This document shows positions 31,844 through 40,690 of a stretch of 64,000 bases of DNA, piece after piece. Position 1 is the stretch's first letter; every line of letters begins with the position of its first letter. Where the stretch lies: contig NZ_CP051216.1 of NCBI RefSeq assembly GCF_012516435.1, positions 1,490,001-1,554,000 of the forward strand, in the 5' to 3' direction. The notes beneath the pieces are model-generated. The model did no database searches. It saw only the letters and a program-made list of their open reading frames with translations, and was not told the origin of the DNA. A program made the position numbers and the translations under genes. This DNA is from Pseudodesulfovibrio sp. zrk46. GTDB lineage: Bacteria > Desulfobacterota > Desulfovibrionia > Desulfovibrionales > Desulfovibrionaceae.

Positions 31844-32092
31844 ATGGAACCGTTCTGCCTGAAAGGGGCACAGGAGATATGCGAGGCAGTCGGCGAGAAC
31901 CCCAAATGCATCCACGAACTGGTACGCGACCACGGCTTGCCCGCATGGAAGCGCGGCCCGGGGGGATCGTGGAGAGCGCTCCACGAGGATTTGCGAAAGT
32001 GGATTCAGGATCAGCGTGACCGAAACATCGGCTTCTACGTCTATGCGCGTGGGATCAAGGACAGTGCTGGCCCGTCAGGAGGCAACCTGTAA
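31844..32092 (+). CDS. Small winged-HTH DNA-binding protein, candidate activator or small terminase
   Basis: Protein of 82 residues from the ATG at 31844 (AAGGAG upstream); the frame is open further upstream. The pattern LKGAQEICEAVGENPKCIHE then HGLPAWKRGPGGSWRALHED and LRKWIQDQ is an excisionase/MerR-like winged helix, similar in layout to lambda Nu1 (small terminase) and to transcription activators. It is cotranscribed with DUF5675 under the CI-type repressor. Two roles are open: an activator of the distant phage-like units, in the way PrtN acts in pyocin regulation, or a DNA-packaging subunit. The last 18 bases overlap the convergent lipoprotein gene. Confidence 0.7.
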   Translation: MEPFCLKGAQEICEAVGENPKCIHELVRDHGLPAWKRGPGGSWRALHEDLRKWIQDQRDRNIGFYVYARGIKDSAGPSGGNL

Positions 32093-32872
32093 ATCGGAGT
32101 GAGGGAGTTCCTCGGCAGACGACTTGAGTGGTGTCTCCTGAGGCGGAAGCTCCATGAGTTCATGCCGGATGGACCAATCGCCGTTGATGGCGGTGATGGT
32201 TCGTCCGGTTTTTTTATTGCCCAGAGAGTAGCGGATGCCCTGCGAAGTGGTGATGCCTGTCATCTGCTCGGCCCTGCCAAAGGCGTGTTCCATCCGGTTC
32301 ATGCGGTCCTGCACCGGATCGGGAGAGTGATGGATATAGGTGTGTGACGGCGTGGGAATCGCCTCGGCCACGACGACCGGGACCGGAGTTGCCGGAGCGG
32401 TTCGTTTTACACGGGCCGGTTTTCTGGGAGCGGCCTTGGTGGCGACGCGAGCAGGGTGGCTCGTGGGCTTTGGAGTGGCCATTGTGGGCGTCTCCAGCTT
32501 TGCCTTGGCCAACGGCGGCATGATGGGTGTCGGCTTCCTAAGTGAAGCCTGTTCGGCCTTCATGCGGAGTTCGGCATCCCAATCCAGTTCAGGCGGTTTG
32601 GGGATGGCGATGTCTGTTTTGGCGAGTTGTACAGGTTCTTCGTCTTCACCGATCAGCCAGGCGACTTTTTCCACGATGACTTCATCGGGTGTCTTGTCGT
32701 TGGCTGCGTACTCGTAGGCGTATTCGCTCACGGAATAGATCGTGCCTGCGTATTGGATGGGGCCGGATGTCACCAGGCCCACCACGCCTAGCATGGCGTT
32801 GATGAACACGCAGCCCGAGAGCGTTGCTGCCAGGCTCGCGAAGAGAATGGTTTTGAACACTGTACGCTTCAT
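32075..32872 (-). CDS. Lipoprotein with Pro/Ala/Lys-rich linker
   Basis: Protein of 265 residues. Lipobox LSGC follows a short signal. The N-terminal part (residues 22-90) contains GPIQYAGTIYSVSEYAYEYA and ends in an acidic helix (DEVIVEKVAWLIGEDEEPV); a Pro/Ala/Lys/Thr linker covers about 90-175; the C-terminal region (TSQGIRYSLGNKKTGRTITA) is a small beta segment. The linker resembles those that cross the periplasm or cell wall. No family recognised. Ribosome binding site is weak. It is convergent with the phage HTH gene and overlaps it by 18 bases. Confidence 0.7.
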   Translation of the reverse strand: MKRTVFKTILFASLAATLSGCVFINAMLGVVGLVTSGPIQYAGTIYSVSEYAYEYAANDKTPDEVIVEKVAWLIGEDEEPVQLAKTDIAIPKPPELDWDAELRMKAEQASLRKPTPIMPPLAKAKLETPTMATPKPTSHPARVATKAAPRKPARVKRTAPATPVPVVVAEAIPTPSHTYIHHSPDPVQDRMNRMEHAFGRAEQMTGITTSQGIRYSLGNKKTGRTITAINGDWSIRHELMELPPQETPLKSSAEELPHSDLQVAS

Positions 32873-32999
32873 GTCGTGACAGATGCATACCGTGTTCCGG
32901 CTTTGTGATTTCAGGCAAAATGAATGGGTTGCAACGCCCTGTTTTCAAGGGAGAGGCAATATGGGGCTCCAACCGTCAAGAATTGGTCACTTGTTGTGC

Positions 33000-34340
33000 T
33001 TACTGCGTGCTTGTGCCGGGCAGGGTTGAAATGGCTCTGACCGTATCCAGCCAGTTGCCGCCCTTGTCGGCCAGATCGGGCAGGTTATGTCCCGCCTCCA
33101 GAGTGGAGATGACCGCACCGCCGATGACACGCCTTCCATACTTGCCGTTCTGCTCGGTCTTGATGCCCCATACGGAATGGAAGATGACGGGTTCGCCATC
33201 CTTTTGTCCGATGTAGAGCATGATGTGGCCGGGTTTGCGAACCAGCGTGAGGAACGGCGTCCCCGTCTTCACCATGAACTGCTTCTTCTCGGTATGGGAC
33301 ATGGTCTCCATATCGGCAAAGGTGCCTTCCTTGATCTGCTGGCTGGAATTGCGCGGCAGGTAGATGCCGAAGGGCACCATCAGGTCCATCAGTGAAGCGG
33401 AGCAGTCACGGTCTTCATAGAGGCCGCCCCAGCCGTAGGGCCGGCCCAGCATGGCGTTGATCAGGCGCGTGAAGTTGGCCGGAGTCGGTGCGATGGGTGT
33501 TTTCTCGGCAAACGTCGTTGGCACGAACGATACCATGGGGATGGCCGAGCCGTTCTTGTTCCGCACCGGGATGATCAATGGCAGTGCGCCAGTGACGATG
33601 TCCGTCTGCATGATCGGCAGCAGGGTGCCCACATGCCCGGTGAAGCGGTAGTTGCCATCCGTATCCATAATAGGCACGTCATCCCGCATGATGGCGGCGT
33701 AGGCTCCGGTCATGAAGATCGAAGCGAATCCGTCATCCACCCAGCCGATATCCGTGATCGGGACCCAGCCAAAGGCGAACCTCGATTCCACCAGCACCCA
33801 CGCCCGGTCTGCGCTCAGGTGTGCGGCGTACAGCGGTGTACCGGCCAGCACCAGCGAGTTCTGAATGTAGTCGAAGGGATAGCCTTCGCCTGCCTTCTTG
33901 AAGTCCATGAAGGCCGGTTCATGGGTCGGAAACACGCGCATGCTCGTATTGTTCACGGCAATGGCGCGTCTGTTCAGCGAGGGGTATTGCGGGATGCGCG
34001 AGTATTCCCGCATGCGGTCCATCCAGCCCCGCGATCTGAGCAGCGTGTTTTCGCCGTACAGTTGTTTTGGCCCGAAGGAGTCAAATCCCCAGAATGCCTC
34101 GTCAGCAGTATGTTTCGGCGCTGTTCGTTCCCACGGAGAAAAGTGTTCTTTCAGTAACCGCGCATACGCTTCTTGCTGGATATCCTCCGGGAGCAGAGTC
34201 GTGTCTGCGTTCAGGCCGTGGTACATGCCCGCGTCCTGTGTCACGTCAGCCAGTCCGGCGATGGGAACATCCTGTTTGCTCACGGCGCAGGCCGTCAGCA
34301 TGGCAAGGCAAAGAGTGAGTATGAGGGCGGTACGTTTCAC
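33000..34340 (-). CDS. NlpC/P60 lipoprotein endopeptidase with SH3 domains
   Basis: Protein of 446 residues from the GTG at 34340, which has GGAG 7 bases upstream; a longer in-frame ATG at 34379 lacks a site. Lipobox LTAC. Order: N-terminal stabilising clip region (about 45-125), two SH3b domains (about 125-285: AFMDFKKAGEGYPFDYIQNS, VLVESRFAFGWVPITDI), and an NlpC/P60 domain with catalytic Cys in YEDRDCSAS, His in RKPGHIMLYIG and a third polar residue in FHSVWG. This matches the D. vulgaris gamma-D-glutamyl-diamino-acid endopeptidase layout. Acts on peptidoglycan peptides from the outer membrane or periplasm. Confidence 0.88.
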   Translation of the reverse strand: MKRTALILTLCLAMLTACAVSKQDVPIAGLADVTQDAGMYHGLNADTTLLPEDIQQEAYARLLKEHFSPWERTAPKHTADEAFWGFDSFGPKQLYGENTLLRSRGWMDRMREYSRIPQYPSLNRRAIAVNNTSMRVFPTHEPAFMDFKKAGEGYPFDYIQNSLVLAGTPLYAAHLSADRAWVLVESRFAFGWVPITDIGWVDDGFASIFMTGAYAAIMRDDVPIMDTDGNYRFTGHVGTLLPIMQTDIVTGALPLIIPVRNKNGSAIPMVSFVPTTFAEKTPIAPTPANFTRLINAMLGRPYGWGGLYEDRDCSASLMDLMVPFGIYLPRNSSQQIKEGTFADMETMSHTEKKQFMVKTGTPFLTLVRKPGHIMLYIGQKDGEPVIFHSVWGIKTEQNGKYGRRVIGGAVISTLEAGHNLPDLADKGGNWLDTVRAISTLPGTSTQ

Positions 34341-34402
34341 GGATATACTCCGGGTCAGAGGATTACTCCCTTTATCCACCCGTTTTCGCGGGAAAAGTCA
34401 AT

Positions 34403-34632
34403 GTTGTGAGTGGAGAAGAGGTAGGGATGCCGCTCTGCGAGCGGCGACTGTCAGGTGATTTCGCCTCCGGCGGGCAAGGACTCGCGCCCTTGCATCCCCC
34501 CTTATGCGCCTTCGGCGCGAACATTTTTGCCGAAGGCAATAGTGGGTTTCCAAAGGGTATAGCCCTTTGGCCGCCGGAGGCGAAATCACCTGACAAAAAG
34601 GAGGCCGAAGGCCGACCTCCTCTCCTCCTTTC
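34403..34632. repeat. Interspersed intergenic repeat, copy E (perfect inverted repeat)
   Basis: The arms at 34449-34473 and 34571-34595 are a perfect 25-bp inverted repeat (left arm starts TGTCAGGTGATTTCGCCTCC). They enclose 97 bases with GCGCCTTCGGCGC and AAAGGGTATAGCCCTTTGG hairpins. Outside the arms, GCCGCTCTGCGAGCGGC on the left and GGAGGCCGAAGGCCGACCTCC-like sequence on the right extend the symmetry. No gene lies in 34341-34696. Confidence 0.88.
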
Positions 34633-34696
34633 CCCAAACTTGCATTTCCAGATTATTGCATTAGATTGAATGAATCATCACAAAGGAGTCCTGATT

Positions 34697-35269
34697 ATGA
34701 AGAAATCTCTTGGCGCCAAGACCTTGGCCCAGCCCACGCCTGTTTGGGCGGTGGGCGCCTACGACGAAGATGGCAAACCCAACGCCATGATCGCTGCTTG
34801 GGGTGGCATCGCCAGCTCTGACCCTGCATCCATGACCGTATCCGTTCGCCCGGGCCGTCACACCTACGCGGGCATTTTGAAAAATAAAGCCTTCACCATC
34901 TCGGTCTGCCCCAAATGGCTGGCCGCGGAATCCGATTACCTGGGCATGGTCTCCGGCAGCAAGGAAGACAAGTTCGCCAAAACCGGCCTGACCCCGGTCA
35001 AGAGCGACGTGGTGGATGCTCCGTATATTGATGAGTTTCCGCTGGTCATCGAATGCGCCCTGACCGAAACCATCGAGGTCGGCGTTCATATTATGCTGGT
35101 GGGTGAAATCAAGGATGTGAAGTGCGATGAGGACAAACTCATCGGCGGCAAGAATCCTGACCCGGAAAAAATCCTGCCGCTCGTCTTCTCTCCCGGTGTG
35201 CGTAATTACCACACCATCGGTGAGTTCGTGGGCAAAGGCTTCAGCATGGGCAAAAAGTACATGAAGTAG
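34697..35269 (+). CDS. Flavin reductase-like protein (flavoredoxin type)
   Basis: Protein of 190 residues from the ATG at 34697 (AAAGGAG). FMN-binding split-barrel features: KPNAMIAAWGGIASSDPASM, VSVRPGRHTYAGILKNKAFT, and ECALTETIEVGVHIMLVGEI. In Desulfovibrio, flavoredoxin of this family is an electron carrier implicated in thiosulfate reduction; the paralog here may serve another electron-transfer route. Monocistronic, with a terminator after it. The absence of extra domains and the length fit the stand-alone family. Confidence 0.85.
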   Translation: MKKSLGAKTLAQPTPVWAVGAYDEDGKPNAMIAAWGGIASSDPASMTVSVRPGRHTYAGILKNKAFTISVCPKWLAAESDYLGMVSGSKEDKFAKTGLTPVKSDVVDAPYIDEFPLVIECALTETIEVGVHIMLVGEIKDVKCDEDKLIGGKNPDPEKILPLVFSPGVRNYHTIGEFVGKGFSMGKKYMK

Positions 35270-35289
35270 CCGCCATCGACAGTCAGAAA

Positions 35290-35326
35290 CAAGGCCGATC
35301 CGGAGTATCCGGGTCGGCCTTTGTTT
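35290..35326. terminator. Intrinsic terminator of the flavoredoxin-type gene
   Basis: AAGGCCGATCCGG pairs with TCCGGGTCGGCCTT (one bulge) around AGTA, followed by TGTTTTTTGG. It also lies just after the convergent 35341-36396 gene. Confidence 0.88.
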
Positions 35327-35340
35327 TTTGGGGAAAGTGG

Positions 35341-36396
35341 TTAGAGCTGCGGCAAGCCGGGGTCGAACCGCTCAACGATCTTATCGGCCAGCCTTGAACA
35401 CCACTGACAGTCGCGGCAATCCTTGGCGCAGGTGGTGACATGGTTGAGAAAATCTGCGGGCAGCGACTTGTTGGGGATGCGTACCTGATCGCCGAGGTCG
35501 CCCATGGCATCCATGAGATCGAGAAGATTGCCGTCGTAGGTGCCGGAAATATAGGCGGAGACGGCACGCTTGAGAAAAGGGATGCCCTTGTTGCGCCCGC
35601 AGAGCTTGATGGCATCGACCATGGGCGCATAGCTGTCGGTATCCTCTGGGCGAATGAACGGCGAGACGAGGAACTGGGCGGGCTCGCCAAGGAAGCGGCG
35701 AATGCAGCCGAGATCGCGGTTGATGGCAAAGGTCCGGTCCCCGCACAGTCCTTCGTTGACGATGCCGACATGGGCATCATGGGCAGGCTTGTAGGGACAG
35801 TTGAGCAGGCAGCCTTCGTTGGCGATGAGATGAATCTTGAGGTTTGGCCGACGGGCGCCAAGTTCCTTTGAAATGTGCTTCAATCGAGGGAAACAACGGT
35901 TGACGTTGCGGTCGAGGACGAGCTTGGTGGGCGGTTGAAAACGGGTGGCTGCCACGAGGTCGATGAGCGCGAATGCCTGTGCCGCCGAAGCGATCATGGC
36001 GTTGACGCTGGGGATGGCCTCAAGCAGTGCCGCCAGATCAGGATGCGCATCGGACAGGGCTTGGAGATAATAAGGATCGCTGAAGATGATGCCGTTGATT
36101 CCGGCTTGTTCCACAAGGCGTTCCAGCAGACTGGCGGTGCTGTTCAGTGCCTCGGGTGAGAAATATTTTTCCGGCGCATGGAGCCGGGTGTTCATGAGCA
36201 CGTATTTGGGAACACCGGGCAGCTTGAGCAGGCTTGTCGCAAGGGTGGTCAGGTCCGTGGACTCCATGCGCTGGCGCGCATCGGCCATGGCAGGGTCGGA
36301 CAGGCTGAAATGGACGGACGCCAGTGAGGCTGCGTGATCGGCGAGGAAGTCGGGATAATCGCCTTCCGCCACGAATGGGACGTCCAGGGGCAGCAT
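35341..36396 (-). CDS. U32-peptidase-like protein with a Cys cluster
   Basis: Protein of 351 residues. The N-terminal part is a barrel-like series (GVPKYVLMNTRLHAPEKYF, GINGIIFSDPYYLQALSD); the centre has IHLIANEGCLLNCPYKPAHD, CGDRTF and LGCIRRF, the Cys arrangement that in UbiU/UbiV-type U32 proteins holds a 4Fe-4S cluster. The C-terminus adds CAKDCRDCQWC. Its ATG directly follows the stop of the upstream hydrolase gene (TAGATG), so translation is coupled. Role unknown: peptidase, hydroxylase helper or radical chemistry are all possible. Assignment to U32 is from pattern only. Confidence 0.65.
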   Translation of the reverse strand: MLPLDVPFVAEGDYPDFLADHAASLASVHFSLSDPAMADARQRMESTDLTTLATSLLKLPGVPKYVLMNTRLHAPEKYFSPEALNSTASLLERLVEQAGINGIIFSDPYYLQALSDAHPDLAALLEAIPSVNAMIASAAQAFALIDLVAATRFQPPTKLVLDRNVNRCFPRLKHISKELGARRPNLKIHLIANEGCLLNCPYKPAHDAHVGIVNEGLCGDRTFAINRDLGCIRRFLGEPAQFLVSPFIRPEDTDSYAPMVDAIKLCGRNKGIPFLKRAVSAYISGTYDGNLLDLMDAMGDLGDQVRIPNKSLPADFLNHVTTCAKDCRDCQWCSRLADKIVERFDPGLPQL

Positions 36397-37083
36397 CTAG
36401 CGACCGCCCTTGGCAAAGATGGCTGTGGGTTCAATCCAGTCAGGGCGGGGCTGGTAGAACAGACCGTGGCCCTTTTGGGACTTGATGCGGGTTTCGCGAA
36501 ATTCGATGGCGCGGGCGTCAGCCTGTTCAATGGCAGGGCGGCAGGAGCCGGCTTCCATGTCGCTGCTGGCGTATATGGAGAAAATGCGCCCCTTGAGGCG
36601 TGCACCACGCTTGTTCTTCAGGAACAGCTCGAAGGGCCGGGCATCCTTGCCTCGACCACATCCGGCCATGATGACGTAACCCACCTCGGGATTATTGAGG
36701 GAGGAGGCCACCAGCAGAGTGATATAGCCGCCCTTGGAAAAACCGGAGACGGTGATGTTGCGTGCCGGGACGCCTGCCGTCATGAGCATGCGAACCTGCT
36801 TGGTGATTTTGGCTGCATATTTGTTGGGATTTACCTTGCCGCGCACTTCGTCGATGACCGTCAGGCCACGATCTTCGAAGTGTTCGATGATGCGGTCGTA
36901 GTTGTATACCCCATACCGTTTGCTGGATGCAGCCTTGCCCATCTCTTCCACGATGGCGCCGTGCAGATAGAAGAGATATTTGGCTGTGGGGTCTGCCTGC
37001 TTGATGGCCTTGTTAAAGGACATGGCGTGAGCAGAGGTTGCAAGGCAGAGAAGCGCAAGGGCGGTGGCAAGGATGCGGTACAT
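36397..37083 (-). CDS. Secreted alpha/beta hydrolase
   Basis: Protein of 228 residues from the ATG at 37083 (AGGAG upstream). Signal peptide ends at ATSAHA. Nucleophile elbow SGFSKGGYI (GxSxG), an Asp-containing strand IFSIYASSDMEAGSC and a late His in SQKGHGLFY give a plausible Ser-Asp-His triad. The FYLHGAIVEEMG segment near the N-terminus carries the oxyanion HG. Periplasmic esterase or peptidase; substrate unknown. First gene of a two-gene unit with the U32-like protein, whose start codon abuts its stop. Confidence 0.8.
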   Translation of the reverse strand: MYRILATALALLCLATSAHAMSFNKAIKQADPTAKYLFYLHGAIVEEMGKAASSKRYGVYNYDRIIEHFEDRGLTVIDEVRGKVNPNKYAAKITKQVRMLMTAGVPARNITVSGFSKGGYITLLVASSLNNPEVGYVIMAGCGRGKDARPFELFLKNKRGARLKGRIFSIYASSDMEAGSCRPAIEQADARAIEFRETRIKSQKGHGLFYQPRPDWIEPTAIFAKGGR

Positions 37084-37144
37084 GAGAGGCTCCTGTTCGG
37101 GTTGAAGCTGCATGATAACCCGTGTGTCTGTTCCAAGTAAAGAA

Positions 37145-37171
37145 AAGGCCGCGCCATGGAGGCGCGGCCTT
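37145..37171. terminator. Intrinsic terminator after the chemoreceptor gene
   Basis: AAGGCCGCGCC pairs with GGCGCGGCCTT around ATGGA. On the minus strand TTTTCTTT follows. It separates the chemoreceptor from the downstream hydrolase pair. Confidence 0.8.
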
Positions 37172-37194
37172 GTTTTGTTCAATGTGGGGTTCGC

Positions 37195-39228
37195 CTAGAA
37201 CTTCTCAAACTCGTCGTCATCCATGCCCAGATCCACGCCGCCACCGATGGCTCGAGGCTGGGTCGGCTTGACCGTGGGTGCCTGAGGCAGGCTTCTGGGA
37301 GTGGGGCGGGTAACTACGGTCGCTTTTCGCTGGCGGTTGCCGTTCCCTCTGTTGTCGGTGGTGAAGAAGGCCATTGCCTGATTGAGCAGCATGGCCTGGC
37401 TGGAGAGCTCTTCCGAGGTGGAAGCCATCTCTTCAGCAGCCGAGGCGTTGCCCTGGATAACCTTGTCGAGCTGGGTAACGGCGGCGCTGATTTCCTGCAC
37501 ACCCTGATCCTGCTCGGTGCAGCTGCCGGCGATCTCCTGAACCAGTTCGGCGGTCTTGCCGATCTGCGGGACCAGCTCCTGAAGCATGGTGCCTGCGCGG
37601 TCGGCCACGTCCATGGAGGTGTTGGAGAGCTCGCCGATCTCTTCGGCTGCCTGACCGGAACGCTCTGCCAGCTTACGGACTTCGGCGGCGACAACGGCAA
37701 ATCCCTTGCCGTGCTCACCTGCGCGGGCCGCTTCGATGGCTGCGTTCAGGGCGAGGAGGTTGGTCTGACGGGCGATCTCCTGAATGATGGTGATGCGCTC
37801 GGCAATGGAGCGGAGGGCGTCCATGGCCTCGTTCACGGCCTGACCACTGGCTTCGGCGCCCTTGGCGGCGTTGGAGGCGATGGTCTCGGTCTCCTTGGCG
37901 TTGTCGGCATTGGAGCTGACGCCACGGTGCATTTGGGTCATGGCGGCGGAGATCTCCTCGATGGCGGCAGCCTGCTCGGTGACAGACTGGGACAAGGATT
38001 CGGCAGAGGCGGACAGCTCTTCGCTGCCTGCGGATACGGAGTCCGTGGCAGTGTTCACGTCGCCCACAACTCCCTTGAGCCTGTCGGCCATGACAGTGAG
38101 GGCTTCAGCCAGCTGGCCCACTTCGTCGTCCTGCTTCAGGTCTACCTTGGCGGTAAGATCACCGGTGGAAACTGTGGTGGCGAAGTCCATACCCAAACGC
38201 AGGGGGCCGATAATGCCGCGTGCGATGAGGGTTGCCAGCAGAATGCCGATGATAACCGAGACTATGCTGAAAATAATGACGCCGTTCAGGGTGGTGGAAG
38301 CTGCCTTGAGCATCTCGTCATCGGTCATGATATTGCGTGAGATGGTGTCCATGGATGCATTGAGGATTCGCTGGACATTGCTCAGTGCAGGCATGGTCTT
38401 GTCGGTAAAGATTTCCTTGGCTGTTTCGTAGCCGAGGAGACGATGGTCGTTCAGGCCGATGACGCCGTCGATGGCGGCGAGGGTCTTTTGGGCAAGAGGG
38501 TCGGTTTCGCTGCGGAAGAATTGCTGCGCCTCAGCCCTGTCGACGTTCATGAGATCGTTGATGGCAATGGCTGACTTGTGGAGTTCCTGATGCGGCTCGT
38601 AGATGGCGTCGACGAGTCTGGCGAAATCAGGATCCTGCTGGGCGCGCTGTTTGGTTTCGTTGGAGTAGAGCCATTTGCCGAGGCCACATTTGTGCGGATC
38701 TGTCTGTACATCAGTGGAGGTGGCGCTGGGGTTGATCAGGGCGTCCTTGATCTTGCCCATCCAGACCAGGTGGTCGAGTTTCTTGTCGCGGAGGAAGGAG
38801 CCGAGTTCTACGTCAGCAGGAGCATATGCTTTGCCGATTTCGATGGCGGATTTGTGCAGGTTATTGTGGTACTGCTCGATTTCGGCCATGAGCGGCTTGA
38901 TGCTGGGAACCAGATGTTCAGCTTCGGTGCGTGCTTCGCCGTAGTACCATTTGCCGAAAGCACATTTGTGCGGGTCGGTCTGAACGTTAAGCGTGTGGAC
39001 GTTGGAGTCGGCTAGTAGTTCGTTGACCTTTTCGGCCCATTTGAGGTGGTCAACCACCTTCTGTGTGAAATTCCCTTTTAGTTTGTTGCCGTCGATGACC
39101 TCTTCGGCATTCCCTACAATGCCGTCAATGCCAAAGGTGGACCATCCGCCAAGTCCTACCAAAAGCAGGAGAACAAGGCCAAAGCCGATCCCGAATTTAA
39201 AGCACAATTTACAATTTTTCCAACCCAT
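37195..39228 (-). CDS. Methyl-accepting chemotaxis protein with two periplasmic CZB-like domains
   Basis: Protein of 677 residues. Membrane segments lie at about 11-33 and 318-338, with HAMP (about 340-392) and signalling domain with hairpin tip [20 protein letters not shown]. The sensory region between the membrane segments holds two tandem copies of a chemoreceptor zinc-binding pattern: H61 (DHLKW), C89 ([11 protein letters not shown]), H121/H125, and H153 (DHLVW), C181 ([10 protein letters not shown]), H213/H217, each residue repeated exactly 92 positions later. CZB domains normally sit at the cytoplasmic end; a tandem periplasmic pair is unusual. Expected to sense zinc or redox-active oxidants. 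C-terminus ends DDDEFEKF. Confidence 0.9.
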   Translation of the reverse strand: MGWKNCKLCFKFGIGFGLVLLLLVGLGGWSTFGIDGIVGNAEEVIDGNKLKGNFTQKVVDHLKWAEKVNELLADSNVHTLNVQTDPHKCAFGKWYYGEARTEAEHLVPSIKPLMAEIEQYHNNLHKSAIEIGKAYAPADVELGSFLRDKKLDHLVWMGKIKDALINPSATSTDVQTDPHKCGLGKWLYSNETKQRAQQDPDFARLVDAIYEPHQELHKSAIAINDLMNVDRAEAQQFFRSETDPLAQKTLAAIDGVIGLNDHRLLGYETAKEIFTDKTMPALSNVQRILNASMDTISRNIMTDDEMLKAASTTLNGVIIFSIVSVIIGILLATLIARGIIGPLRLGMDFATTVSTGDLTAKVDLKQDDEVGQLAEALTVMADRLKGVVGDVNTATDSVSAGSEELSASAESLSQSVTEQAAAIEEISAAMTQMHRGVSSNADNAKETETIASNAAKGAEASGQAVNEAMDALRSIAERITIIQEIARQTNLLALNAAIEAARAGEHGKGFAVVAAEVRKLAERSGQAAEEIGELSNTSMDVADRAGTMLQELVPQIGKTAELVQEIAGSCTEQDQGVQEISAAVTQLDKVIQGNASAAEEMASTSEELSSQAMLLNQAMAFFTTDNRGNGNRQRKATVVTRPTPRSLPQAPTVKPTQPRAIGGGVDLGMDDDEFEKF

Positions 39229-39391
39229 AGCTGACTCCTTTCCCTAAATTATATGCTAGGAGAAGCCACCGCTCTTCCCCGAACATTCGGACCCTAGATC
39301 AAACTCTATCAGTTTTTTGCGTTTAACGGTCCATTATAATCATGTCTTCTTGATAAGTTTTAATGGGTTCCATTTACGCAATTCTTGCCAT

Positions 39392-40654
39392 ATGTATGTG
39401 TCGATGCTTCGTTCGATCATAAAAACGTATGCTCTTGCTGCACTGGTCACCGGATGGCTGTTGCTCCTTCCGGTCATGAGTCGTGCCGAAAGCGGGCCGT
39501 GTTATGCCGCGAGCCCGGTTATCAATCTGCGCAGCGGGCCTGATACACATCATGCCTTGGTCGGCCAGATATCCGGCAACGACTCCCTTTTCTGTCTGGA
39601 AAAGCGAGGAGCATGGTTCCGGGCTGTACGCCCGGACGGTGTACAGGGATGGGTACGAAGCGATCTTCTTTCTAAAATCGTGGTGTCTATAGACAATAAA
39701 AAGCGTGAGTTGCAAGTCTTTAATGGGAAATCACTGTCTTTGACCGCATCCGTCAGGCAACCTAACGCCCATAAAATGGGTGGAGGAAGATACTTCGCCC
39801 GGAAGCAGGGGAACCGTCTGGAGTTCGATTGGCCCAATCGGCACGACATGCGCAATCTGCTTGCCAAGGGGCAGATGACCTACCCTGTCTACGTCCAGTC
39901 TCTGCGCAGGGATGTTGATGCTCACGGCAACCGATTGGCTCTTTGCAGCGCCGGCGACAAGAGCAAATCCTGCGTCATCACGATGCCTGCCGGAAAATTC
40001 CGAAAGCTCATGGAGTCGGTGTCGGATTACGTCCGAGTCGAATTTTATTCGGACAATGAAGAAAAGGTCCGCATCAACAGCCCGGACGATCTGTCTCGAC
40101 GTGTTCACATGGGGGCGTGGGCGCAACTGGAATCACCCGCTGCCGGGCTCGGACCATCCAGTCGTGTGCCTCACCTCAGTTATCCGGGTGGTGACATCCA
40201 GCCGGACTTCGCCACCTCAGCTGATATTGTGGTCCGCGCTGTCCGAAAGGGCGGAGTGGATTTGCAGGCTCTGGTTCATGAAGACATGGTGCTTGCGCCT
40301 GAAGCCTATTCCGGACTTGAGGCCGGACCGGATGGAGCCGGAGCGCACCGTCGCATTCCAGTGCTGTTCAACTGGTTCAAGCGGCACACCCTTTCCCTGC
40401 CTGTGTCAGTGACGGAAGACCCCTTTGCGTTCGAAGGAGGCGATATCGTCTTTTTCGGAACCACCTCTTCAGACGGTACCATCGTGCCGGACCATGCGGG
40501 CGTGGTTTGTGAGGCCTTTAACAGGGCAGGCTATCCCATGGTCATTACTGTCTGGGATATGGGGTGGCTCACACGCAAGATGGACCTGCTGGGCAAGGCG
40601 AATCCGAAAGTTGTCGGTCACTTTCGAATGCTGCATCTATTTGATTATCAATAA
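39392..40654 (+). CDS. Secreted SH3 / L,D-transpeptidase-like / DUF1287 protein
   Basis: Protein of 420 residues from 39392, or 416 from the ATG at 39404; no strong ribosome binding site distinguishes them. A signal peptide ends near PVMSRAES. Residues 45-105 are an SH3 domain (VINLRSGPDTHHALVGQISG). Residues 105-250 resemble the start of a YkuD domain (VVSIDNKKRELQVFNGKSLS) but the HGC catalytic motif is missing. Residues 265-420 match DUF1287 (RVPHLSYPGGDIQPDFATSA, ADIVVRAVRKGGVDLQALVH, HRRIPVLFNWFKRH, GGDIVFFG). DUF1287 has an NlpC/P60-related fold, so this is likely a periplasmic wall-associated enzyme or binding protein. Confidence 0.78.
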   Translation: MYVSMLRSIIKTYALAALVTGWLLLLPVMSRAESGPCYAASPVINLRSGPDTHHALVGQISGNDSLFCLEKRGAWFRAVRPDGVQGWVRSDLLSKIVVSIDNKKRELQVFNGKSLSLTASVRQPNAHKMGGGRYFARKQGNRLEFDWPNRHDMRNLLAKGQMTYPVYVQSLRRDVDAHGNRLALCSAGDKSKSCVITMPAGKFRKLMESVSDYVRVEFYSDNEEKVRINSPDDLSRRVHMGAWAQLESPAAGLGPSSRVPHLSYPGGDIQPDFATSADIVVRAVRKGGVDLQALVHEDMVLAPEAYSGLEAGPDGAGAHRRIPVLFNWFKRHTLSLPVSVTEDPFAFEGGDIVFFGTTSSDGTIVPDHAGVVCEAFNRAGYPMVITVWDMGWLTRKMDLLGKANPKVVGHFRMLHLFDYQ

Positions 40655-40690
40655 AATAAGGGTGCCGATTCCATCAAGTGGCTGTTTCTG

